NCBI GenBank assembly: GCA_002321335.1
Contig: DCMG01000100.1
Coordinates: 1-23,809 of the forward strand
DNA: 23,809 bases
DNA from: Bacteroidales bacterium UBA1628
GTDB taxonomy: Bacteria; Bacteroidota; Bacteroidia; Bacteroidales; UBA932
Reading direction: 5' to 3'
Position numbers and translations under genes: made by a program. Below, piece after piece: positions 1 to 6,909 of this stretch. The notes beneath the pieces are model-generated. The model saw only the letters and a program-made list of their open reading frames with translations. It was not told the DNA's origin and searched no databases. Every line of letters starts with the position of its first letter. The stretch's first letter is position 1.

Positions 1-11
1 TAATAAATAAA

Positions 12-55
12 TTGCAGTCCTTCAGGGAACGTATGCCAACCCAAAAGGACTGCAA
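12..55 (-). terminator. 11-bp inverted repeat after pepD, possible terminator
   Basis: TTGCAGTCCTT (12-22) pairs perfectly with AAGGACTGCAA (45-55) across a 22-nt loop. On the minus strand the stem is followed by an A/T-rich tract (TTTATTTATTA, 11-1), as in an intrinsic terminator for the pepD operon. The right arm overlaps the -7 box of the outward promoter at 53-60. The element could therefore instead be an operator or a 5'-leader structure for the gene to the left. The sequence alone does not decide. Confidence 0.4.
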
Positions 56-84
56 ATATAGTCAATTATCTCAACTTTCGCAAA
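53..84 (-). promoter_or_regulatory. Bacteroidota-type promoter pointing out of the left edge
   Basis: Read on the minus strand, TTTG (84-81) is followed by a 20-nt spacer and then TATATTTG (60-53). This matches the Bacteroidota sigma-ABfr consensus, TTTG about 20 nt upstream of TAnnTTTG. It lies just after the pepD stop codon and points away from it, so it should drive a minus-strand gene beyond the window start. Transcription would begin near 45-48. It is the best-formed promoter in the window because both boxes and the spacing fit. Confidence 0.55.
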
Positions 85-103
85 TTAGCGTTCAAGTCCG
101 GGA

Positions 104-1561
104 CTACTTTTCAGGAATATTCTCAAGCACAGCGACGAGGAACTTCCAGGTCTCGGCGACGGAGGCGATGTTCACACGCTCGTCCGGAGAGTGCGGATAG
201 AGGATGTCTGGACCGATGGAAACCATCTCCCAGTTAGGGTACTTGGCACCCATGATGGCACACTCAAGTCCTCCATGTGTCGCCGTGATCTTGAGATCCT
301 TTCCAAAGAGAGATTTATAGGTGTCCTCAAGAACCTTGATCATCGGGGTTCCTAGTTTCGGGGTCCAACCGCTGTAAGCTCCTGATGTTGAATATTTAGC
401 CCCAGCCAGTTCAAACACATAGCGGATAGAGTCGGCGAGGTACATCTTGGCCGCGTCAATAGAGCTGCGGGTCAAAGAGTGAACGGTAAGATGTCCCTTC
501 TGAGTGCGCACGATAGCCATGTTGGTTGAGGTCTCAGTAAGGCCAGGAAGGGTGTCGCTCATTCTCTGGACTCCATGAGGACAGGCCAGGATAGCCTTGA
601 CAGCCCTGCCGATGACCTTAGGACTGATGTAGCGGGCCGCCGGAGCGCTCTGCTTCTCGTAGAGGAGAATCATGTCTGGATCGGAGTACTGGTACTCGAA
701 CTTGGACTCCTCAAACTTTTTCTCCACCAAAGCCTTCACCTTGCGTGAATCTGCAGACGGTACGAGAATCTCGGCCTCGGCCTCGAACGGAATCGCGTTG
801 CGGAGAGAGCCGCCGGTGATGGAGGCCACCTTTACGTCATATTCAGTAATCACCGCTTCGAGAAGGCGGCAGAGGATCTTGTTGGCGTTGCCTCTGAAGA
901 GGGAGATGTCCATTCCTGAATGTCCGCCCTTGAGGCCCTTCACGGTGATCTTGTAGCCGACAAATCCTTCCGGAGTCTTGTAGGTTCTGTAAGCAAAGTC
1001 TGCTGTGCCGTCAACTCCGCCGGCGCAACCGGTGCAAAGCTCACCTTCCTCCTCGGAATCGAGGTTGAGAAGTATGTCACCTTTCAGGACTCCCGGCTTC
1101 AAGGAATTGGCTCCTGTCATGCCGGTCTCCTCATCGTAGGTGATGAGAGCCTCCAGAGGGCCGTGCTTCAGAGTCTTGTCCTGAAGGACGGAAAGCGCGA
1201 GAGCCACACCGATGCCGTTGTCGGCCCCGAGGGTGGTTCCCTTGGCGGTCACCCACTCCCCTTTTATCTCGGTCTCGATCGGATCGGTAAGGAAGTCATG
1301 CTTCGTGTCGGCGGTCTTCTGCGGAACCATGTCCATGTGGGCCTGCATGATCACCCCTTTGCGGTTCTCGTACCCTGGAGTGGCCGGTGCTGTGAATATG
1401 ATGTTGCCGGTGTCATCCTTCTTCACGTCAACACCGTGCTCTTTTCCCCAATCAAGGAGATATTCCTGAACCTTGCCTTCATGCTTTGAAGGGCGAGGGA
1501 CTCTTGTCAGACCGTAGAAGTTCTCCCAAACGGCCTTTGGCTGCAAATTTTTAATTGTCAT
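104..1561 (-). CDS. pepD: Aminoacyl-histidine dipeptidase (peptidase M20 family)
   Basis: This 485-residue protein has the length and architecture of PepD/carnosinase-type M20 metallopeptidases, which hydrolyse Xaa-His and other dipeptides in the cytoplasm. The di-zinc site is visible: HMD with H75 and D77, the bridging aspartate in GADNG (D114), the glutamate pair in YDEETG (E144-E145), the metal-ligand region LDSEEEGE (D168), and C-terminal histidines in HGGLE (H429) and YPHSPDE (H457). There is no signal peptide. The ATG at 1561 is in frame with the conserved N terminus (ENFYGLTRVPRPS). The gene lies 62 nt downstream of the DUF4831-like gene on the same strand; I found no clear promoter in that gap, so it may be the last gene of that operon. 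Confidence 0.93.
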   Translation of the reverse strand: MTIKNLQPKAVWENFYGLTRVPRPSKHEGKVQEYLLDWGKEHGVDVKKDDTGNIIFTAPATPGYENRKGVIMQAHMDMVPQKTADTKHDFLTDPIETEIKGEWVTAKGTTLGADNGIGVALALSVLQDKTLKHGPLEALITYDEETGMTGANSLKPGVLKGDILLNLDSEEEGELCTGCAGGVDGTADFAYRTYKTPEGFVGYKITVKGLKGGHSGMDISLFRGNANKILCRLLEAVITEYDVKVASITGGSLRNAIPFEAEAEILVPSADSRKVKALVEKKFEESKFEYQYSDPDMILLYEKQSAPAARYISPKVIGRAVKAILACPHGVQRMSDTLPGLTETSTNMAIVRTQKGHLTVHSLTRSSIDAAKMYLADSIRYVFELAGAKYSTSGAYSGWTPKLGTPMIKVLEDTYKSLFGKDLKITATHGGLECAIMGAKYPNWEMVSIGPDILYPHSPDERVNIASVAETWKFLVAVLENIPEK

Positions 1562-1623
1562 AGCGTTATTCTATTAATATGTGAATATGTATTCTTTAAT
1601 ACCCGCTGAATATATTTGACGGA

Positions 1624-2658
1624 TTACTTTGAAAGAGGGAAATAGCCCTCTGTGCCAAGCTGATAGATGGCCATTCTGTCCTGAAGGAAAGAGGTCACGC
1701 CATCCGAAAGACGAACCGTGCATATTGCCGGAATCCTGTAGATGGCCACATTGGACTTCGACTGCACAGCCTTACCCTCAGCCTCTCCGATAGGTTGAGG
1801 AACCACCTCAAGAAGGTAAGGTTTTCCGGACATATTGTCAGCCGAGACTATTCCGTCCGTGTCCGAGATTCTGAAGGCAACGTATGTCTGTGATTTTCTG
1901 TTCTTTGCCGGGACAACATCGCATTTAAGTTTCTGAGTCTGGAAGTCGCTGTAACCGATGAACATGGACATATATTCCTTCTCAAGTGCGGAGATTTCCT
2001 TAAGAGCCGCTCCCATCGCCTCGCCGCTGTAGGTGGCGTCGGTGTCCCCCGTCACGATCTGAACTCTCTTCTGACGGAGATTGAATATCATGTCCGCGGC
2101 TTCCTTGGCCCTCTGCTCAAGTGACTTCTGGACGACCATGTTCTGCTGCACCGCAATACGGTTGTATGAAGCGTCCTCTTTGACTCCACGGTAAAGCGTG
2201 GCGGCCTCAGAAGTGAGGTTCGAGCTTACGCCCTTCCCGTTGAAGTCGGCTCCTGTCTGTGTGGTGAACCTCCACTCCGCGCTCTCGCCGAAGCTCCCGT
2301 CATTCACAGCGATAAGCCCCTGTGATGTGAGCGAAAGGAAAGACTGTGTGGCCTTGTCAGGATTGACATAGTAGCGGAAATTCTGGTCAGCCTCGATGTA
2401 CGGGGCCATACGGACAGTGCTTAGGGTACATGTGGTCTGGTCGGCCTGACGGGCGTCCACGCCGAGATATTTCTGAGCGTATTTGGCGTACGGGCCGGCA
2501 TAGAAATATTCACGGACAGCCTCAACCTCGATAGTGATGGTGGTCTGAGGAAGCGCGTAGGAGACTGTTCCCACCGGATCCTGCGCCGAGAGTCTTCCGG
2601 CAGGCAGCATGGCGGCCAGACAGAGAAGTGATACGGTACGATTATTTCTCATATTCAT
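1624..2658 (-). CDS. DUF4831-like exported protein
   Basis: The 344-residue product begins with a typical signal peptide: basic MNMRNNR, then a hydrophobic stretch ending in LSAQ at about residues 23-26. It is therefore probably periplasmic or surface-exposed. The body resembles the Bacteroidales DUF4831 family in its order of motifs: a beta-rich start (TTITIEVEAVREYFYAGPYAKYAQKYLG), a central region with MIFNLRQKRVQIVTGDTD, and an ALKEISALEKEYMSMFIGY helix. The family function is unknown. Spacing to the upstream acyltransferase is only 10 nt, so the two genes are very likely cotranscribed, which hints at an envelope role without proving it. The family name comes from memory of its motifs and should be confirmed by a profile search. 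Confidence 0.78.
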   Translation of the reverse strand: MNMRNNRTVSLLCLAAMLPAGRLSAQDPVGTVSYALPQTTITIEVEAVREYFYAGPYAKYAQKYLGVDARQADQTTCTLSTVRMAPYIEADQNFRYYVNPDKATQSFLSLTSQGLIAVNDGSFGESAEWRFTTQTGADFNGKGVSSNLTSEAATLYRGVKEDASYNRIAVQQNMVVQKSLEQRAKEAADMIFNLRQKRVQIVTGDTDATYSGEAMGAALKEISALEKEYMSMFIGYSDFQTQKLKCDVVPAKNRKSQTYVAFRISDTDGIVSADNMSGKPYLLEVVPQPIGEAEGKAVQSKSNVAIYRIPAICTVRLSDGVTSFLQDRMAIYQLGTEGYFPLSK

Positions 2659-2668
2659 AAAATTTTTG

Positions 2669-3580
2669 TCATTTCCATCTTTTGTGCGTCCAGAGGTAAT
2701 TCTCCGGGTGTTTTTCCAGATCGGCCTGAAGCAGGTTGTAATATTCCTGCATTATCGAGTGAGGGGTCATCGCCGATGCGTCACGGCAAATCTCCTTGAA
2801 AGTCCACTCGTAGTGGCCTCGGGTAACTGGTGTCAGGCTCATGTAGAACACGCTGTAGTGAAGTTTGTGGGCGATAGACGCTCCGCCCAGCATTGTTCTG
2901 GTCGGCTGGTGCATGAAATCAACGACATCATTCACGGTGGAGTTTCTGTACGGGCACTGGTCGGCAGGGATGATGTAGATTTTCTTGTCTTCTTTGTGGG
3001 ACAAAGCGAAGCGCAGCAGATTCAAAGAACTGACATAACCTGTGTAGCCGTCCCTGAGAACCGGAGCGCAGCGGTTCACCCTCATGATTTCGTCCCACAT
3101 CTTGCTGCTGAGCGGTTTATAGACGGCGATAATGTCATTGACATCTATTTTCGACCGCTCTGATTCCGGCCGGTAGTCGTAGGTCAGGCAGCCGCCTGTA
3201 AGTTCCCAGTTACCGAAATGGCTGTTCAGAACGACAACTCCCGGACTTACGGCAAGCGCGGCTTCCACTGCATCCAGGTTGGTGTATTCTACCAGACGTT
3301 TCTTATGCAGCCGTTCCGGATTGCGGCAGCCACCGAACCAGATCGCCTCAGCCAGGATCTCCCCGAAATGTTTGTAGAAAGCGTCCGATATCCGCCTGAG
3401 TTCCTTGTATTTCTTGTCGGGAAACGCCCGCGAAAGGTTGATCATCACGACATCCCGCCGATAGTGCAGCACATCACGCACAAGCCAGGCAAAGACCCCC
3501 GACCAAGCATAATGGAATCCCAGCGGAAGCGCCGAGACCGCACGCAGAAAGCCCTGCACCAGTTTTGTCATTATCTTCAT
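2669..3580 (-). CDS. Lysophospholipid acyltransferase, lipid A acyltransferase (LpxL/HtrB-like) family
   Basis: From the chosen start the protein has about 303 residues, the usual size for LpxL/LpxM-type acyltransferases that add secondary acyl chains to lipid A at the inner membrane. The hallmark H(X4)E motif is seen in NSHFGNWEL (His about residue 121). A membrane-associating N-terminal segment (FLRAVSALPLGFHYAWSGVFAWL) and the family feature RRDVVMINLSRAFPDK are also present. The frame can be extended to a TTG at 3610, but a TATATTTG promoter box occupies 3608-3615. Translation must then begin downstream, at ATG 3580 (MKIM) or ATG 3571 (MTKL). Members of this superfamily in Bacteroidota also acylate other lipids, so the exact substrate is not certain. 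Confidence 0.85.
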   Translation of the reverse strand: MKIMTKLVQGFLRAVSALPLGFHYAWSGVFAWLVRDVLHYRRDVVMINLSRAFPDKKYKELRRISDAFYKHFGEILAEAIWFGGCRNPERLHKKRLVEYTNLDAVEAALAVSPGVVVLNSHFGNWELTGGCLTYDYRPESERSKIDVNDIIAVYKPLSSKMWDEIMRVNRCAPVLRDGYTGYVSSLNLLRFALSHKEDKKIYIIPADQCPYRNSTVNDVVDFMHQPTRTMLGGASIAHKLHYSVFYMSLTPVTRGHYEWTFKEICRDASAMTPHSIMQEYYNLLQADLEKHPENYLWTHKRWK

Positions 3581-3607
3581 CTCTCTACAATCAGTCGCAT
3601 ATTCAGA

Positions 3608-3615
3608 CAAATATA
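3608..3615 (-). promoter_or_regulatory. -7 element (TATATTTG) for the acyltransferase operon
   Basis: On the minus strand TATATTTG (3615-3608) matches TAnnTTTG exactly. It stands about 28 nt upstream of the ATG at 3580, a normal leader length. No convincing -33 TTTG is found at the usual spacing; the nearest TTG is at 3632-3630, which is too close. The call rests on the -7 box and its position. Confidence 0.5.
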
Positions 3616-3734
3616 GTGAAAGACACGTTCAATATGAAATTTATTTGAATATGACAGGTCGATGCGTTTCCGCGGCATAGGTCTTACCGGGAAAAGATAA
3701 CGGTTCATTGCATTCTCTTTTCAAAACAAATAAT

Positions 3735-3742
3735 TATATTTG
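3735..3742 (+). promoter_or_regulatory. -7 element (TATATTTG) of the nine-gene Srf-like operon
   Basis: TATATTTG matches TAnnTTTG and lies 71 nt upstream of the likely ATG of the srfB-like gene. A TTG at 3708-3710 is the nearest -33 candidate, with a 24-nt spacer that is longer than usual. The whole region 3616-3813 is a divergent intergenic space shared with the acyltransferase promoter. I saw no other promoter-like signal ahead of the operon. Confidence 0.5.
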
Positions 3743-3756
3743 CGATATACTTTTCC

Positions 3757-3769
3757 TGCCTGACAGGCA
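3757..3769. promoter_or_regulatory. 13-nt palindrome in the leader of the Srf-like operon
   Basis: TGCCTG-A-CAGGCA is a perfect 6+6 inverted repeat around a single A. It sits about 15 nt after the TATATTTG box, near or just downstream of the expected transcription start. That is a suitable position for a repressor operator or a short leader hairpin. No regulator gene is encoded next to it. Confidence 0.3.
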
Positions 3770-3813
3770 AGGACCGGTTACACTTGTATAACACCAATAA
3801 TAAAACGAGACTT

Positions 3814-6800
3814 ATGGTCCAGACATTAATAGCCAACTCAGGAATACAGTTTTTCTCCAAAAAGATAGTCATCGACACGAATGACGGCTTCAGGCAAGTG
3901 TTTTACGAATGGTTCGACGAGAAGCAGGTAGAACAGGTTCTTGAATATGCCTGCGAGATCCGGCAGCTGGAGAAATTCGTACACTATTCCGACATGTTGA
4001 GGTACGGCTTCGTCGACTCTCAGGGCAATCTTCTGGTGGAACCAGACGTGGTCGACGCAAACCCGGAGGTTCGCGTGATTCACAAGGGTGACATTGACCA
4101 ATGCCCGAACCTGTTCAGGATGAGGCTGGGAGACAAGAACAACTGCTCGCTGTCCAAATACCTGAATGTATGGTTGCCGGCTCCGTATTACGAGACAGAC
4201 CGGTCAGGAAAATTCCAAGCCGGGCCGTACAACTGGTGTCGCTTCAAAGTGTGCCCGGTCTCCGAGAATAACGGAACAATCACGGCCAACATTCTGTTTG
4301 CCATTGACACACATACGGTTTACAACTCTTCTGATGATTACAACGAATGTCCAGTATTCATCGGCAACACCGAATCTGAGAAAAGATTCATGTTCTGTGC
4401 GGACGCAGACAAGATGATCGATTTCTGCACGGGTAAGAATGACTGGATCCGGACTTATCTGATGAAACTGGTCTATGGTACGGACGACATCAACAAGATT
4501 CCTCCGCAGGTTCAGTACAAGTACTCATTCCTTGCCTCTTACTATATGCTGCTGAGTTATGTCGCGAAGAACGCCGACCTTCCGCAGATCAAACTGATCA
4601 GGGACAGGGGACTCGGCGAGATCAATGTCGAGATGATCATCGACATCGGGAACTCCAGAACGTCGGCGATCCTCTTCGAGGACGCCGATTTCAGGAAAGT
4701 CCAGCCGCTGAGACTTCAGGACTTCACGCATCCGCTTCTTCCTGACGGCAGCCTTAACCGTACCGGTGACACGTTCGACATGCGGCTGGCGTTCAGCAAA
4801 GTTGATTTCGGTGGGAATCTTGACGGAAGTGCCCAGTTCACCTGGCCGAGCATTGTCCGTCTGGGCAAGGAAGCGGAGTATCTCACGCACGAGGCCACGA
4901 ACATGGCCGCCGGCAAACAGACCCTTTCGACATATTCAAGTCCCAAAAGATACTTGTGGGACTACAGGCCGCGGCCTGAGGAGTGGCGCTTCGTGAATCT
5001 TGGCGACGGCGCCGACCGCCCTCCTATCCTCAAAGGGATAACCGATTACTTCAACTATGACGGCAAACTCGACAAGGATGGCTTCGGGACAGGAGCCAAT
5101 TATTCCAGAAAGAGCCTGATGACCTTTGCCTTCATGGAGATTATGGCCCAGGCCGTCTCACAGGTCAACTCCCATGAGTACAGAGAATTCAACGGGAACA
5201 TCAACACCCCGCGCCGGATCAACAGAATCATCCTGACATGCCCGACGGCGATGTCACGGTTCGAGCAGGAATCCCTGCACTCAAGTCTTGAGGACGCTGT
5301 CTTCGTGATGGACAGGTTCAACAACAACGTGGACTCCACGACTGTGCCGCTTGGAATATCCGTAGAACCGTCTCTCAAGCGGGACAGCGACGACAACACG
5401 CCTTGGACCTTCGACGAGGCCACATGCTCGCAATTCGTGTACCTGTACAGCGTTCTTGCCACAAGGTACAAAAACAACTCAAAGGACTTTTTCGACATCT
5501 ACGGCAAGCGGCGCATGATCGGCGGCGAACCTAAGGACAGCATCGTCATCGGTTCAGTTGACATTGGAGCGGGAACTTCGGATGTCACGATCTGTCGCTA
5601 TGAGAGGGATGACAGGAAGTCGGCGAAACTGAGGCCTCAGCCTGTTTTCTGGGACAGTTTCGACTACGCCGGAGATGACATGCTCCGCGTCCTCATCAAC
5701 AACGTTCTTCTTGAGGGGGCTGACGGCATGCTTCAGAAATGCCTCACGGCGGGAGGCCTTGGCCGGCAGGACATCTACGCGAAATTGTCAGACTTCTTCG
5801 GTGAGGACCACAACAAACTGTCATTCAAGGACAGAGGCATCAGGAGAGATTTCAACATCCAAGTGCTTGTGCCGATAATGTACCGTTTCCTCGACCTTAT
5901 GGGACGTGGCGAGAAGTACCGTGAGGTCAGCTACGATGAGATTTTCTCCGGCTCCATGCCAAGCGAAGTGGTGGTGAAAGCCTTCAACGAAAAATTCGGG
6001 ATTTCGCTTCAGGACATCAGATGGGAATATGACTCCGAGGTGATGACACGCCACATAGAGAACGCGATGGACACCCTGATCGAGAACGTGGCCACCATCA
6101 TGTACGCCTACGACTGTGATTTGATTCTCCTTTCGGGGCGTCCGACATCACTCAAGGTCATCAGGAACATATTCCTTAAATATTTCGCCGTCGCTCCGGA
6201 CCGTCTTATCGCCATGTCCGGCTTCCGCATAGGCCATTGGTATCCGTTCGCTGACAGGAACGGTTACCTGAGAGACTCCAAATCCATCGTTCCGGTGGGG
6301 GCCATGATAGCATGGCAGGCTTCACACGCCGGAGGTTTCAACGGATTCCTGCTGGATCTCAAGGAACTAGGCAACAGAATCTCGCCGACAACCGAATATT
6401 TCGCCAGAATGAACGCGACTAGCCGGAACGGGAAATGGTTCATCTCTCCGGAGGTCGGCAACGGAGTGTTCTCCGCCGAATCATTCCCGACCTATATCGG
6501 CAGCAAGCAGTTCGACATCGCCAATTATCCGCTGCGGCCGTTCTATGTGTTCGACATAGACGAGGCAAACATCATGTCCCGTGTCAGGCATCAGAAATCC
6601 GCGGAAGGGATTGACTTGACACCGCAGGAACTCCAGATTCTGGTCAAGGCGGAAAAGGAGAGAATCCTCGCCAGATGCCCTTTGACCGTCAAGGTGTCCA
6701 GGGATGACTACCGAGAAAGCAAAGAGAGGCTTACCCTTGAGAATGTCGCGGGAGATGACGGCGAGGAATTGAATGTGAAGGACTTCAAGTTCGAGGTTCA

Positions 6801-6909
6801 GAGCCTCAACGATCCTGATTGCTACTGGCTGGACTCAGGTGAGTTCAATATCAACATCATAGCTGACAAGAAAGAAATTGACGGACAAGATGAAAACAAC
6901 GATAGATAA
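3814..6909 (+). CDS. SrfB-like protein, actin/Hsp70-fold ATPase family
   Basis: The protein has about 1031 residues from ATG 3814. The frame can be extended to a TTG at 3784, but the ATG places the conserved opening TLIANSGIQF near the terminus, as I recall for SrfB. Actin/Hsp70-type nucleotide-binding motifs are present in order: phosphate-1 loop DIGNSRTSAILF (about 277-288), phosphate-2 loop VDIGAGTSDVTI (about 582-593) and the adenosine-side motif LLSGRPTSL (about 772-780). No signal peptide or membrane segment is seen, so it is probably cytoplasmic. SrfB is one of the three Srf proteins first named in Salmonella as SsrB-regulated factors, and its biochemical role is not established. It is followed by an overlapping srfC-like gene, which strengthens the assignment. 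Confidence 0.88.
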   Translation: MVQTLIANSGIQFFSKKIVIDTNDGFRQVFYEWFDEKQVEQVLEYACEIRQLEKFVHYSDMLRYGFVDSQGNLLVEPDVVDANPEVRVIHKGDIDQCPNLFRMRLGDKNNCSLSKYLNVWLPAPYYETDRSGKFQAGPYNWCRFKVCPVSENNGTITANILFAIDTHTVYNSSDDYNECPVFIGNTESEKRFMFCADADKMIDFCTGKNDWIRTYLMKLVYGTDDINKIPPQVQYKYSFLASYYMLLSYVAKNADLPQIKLIRDRGLGEINVEMIIDIGNSRTSAILFEDADFRKVQPLRLQDFTHPLLPDGSLNRTGDTFDMRLAFSKVDFGGNLDGSAQFTWPSIVRLGKEAEYLTHEATNMAAGKQTLSTYSSPKRYLWDYRPRPEEWRFVNLGDGADRPPILKGITDYFNYDGKLDKDGFGTGANYSRKSLMTFAFMEIMAQAVSQVNSHEYREFNGNINTPRRINRIILTCPTAMSRFEQESLHSSLEDAVFVMDRFNNNVDSTTVPLGISVEPSLKRDSDDNTPWTFDEATCSQFVYLYSVLATRYKNNSKDFFDIYGKRRMIGGEPKDSIVIGSVDIGAGTSDVTICRYERDDRKSAKLRPQPVFWDSFDYAGDDMLRVLINNVLLEGADGMLQKCLTAGGLGRQDIYAKLSDFFGEDHNKLSFKDRGIRRDFNIQVLVPIMYRFLDLMGRGEKYREVSYDEIFSGSMPSEVVVKAFNEKFGISLQDIRWEYDSEVMTRHIENAMDTLIENVATIMYAYDCDLILLSGRPTSLKVIRNIFLKYFAVAPDRLIAMSGFRIGHWYPFADRNGYLRDSKSIVPVGAMIAWQASHAGGFNGFLLDLKELGNRISPTTEYFARMNATSRNGKWFISPEVGNGVFSAESFPTYIGSKQFDIANYPLRPFYVFDIDEANIMSRVRHQKSAEGIDLTPQELQILVKAEKERILARCPLTVKVSRDDYRESKERLTLENVAGDDGEELNVKDFKFEVQSLNDPDCYWLDSGEFNINIIADKKEIDGQDENNDR

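Noticed and set aside
920..1489. A 189-codon plus-strand open frame opposite pepD
   Set aside because: It lies fully antisense to a well-conserved dipeptidase and has no recognisable motif; it is a by-product of the codon bias of pepD.
2609..3163. A 184-codon plus-strand open frame opposite the DUF4831/acyltransferase junction
   Set aside because: It is antisense to two recognised genes, with low-complexity hydrophobic and basic translation and no promoter.
3784..3813. TTG start for the srfB-like gene
   Set aside because: The ATG at 3814 places the conserved TLIANSGIQF opening at the N terminus and is a stronger start codon; the extra ten residues look unconserved.
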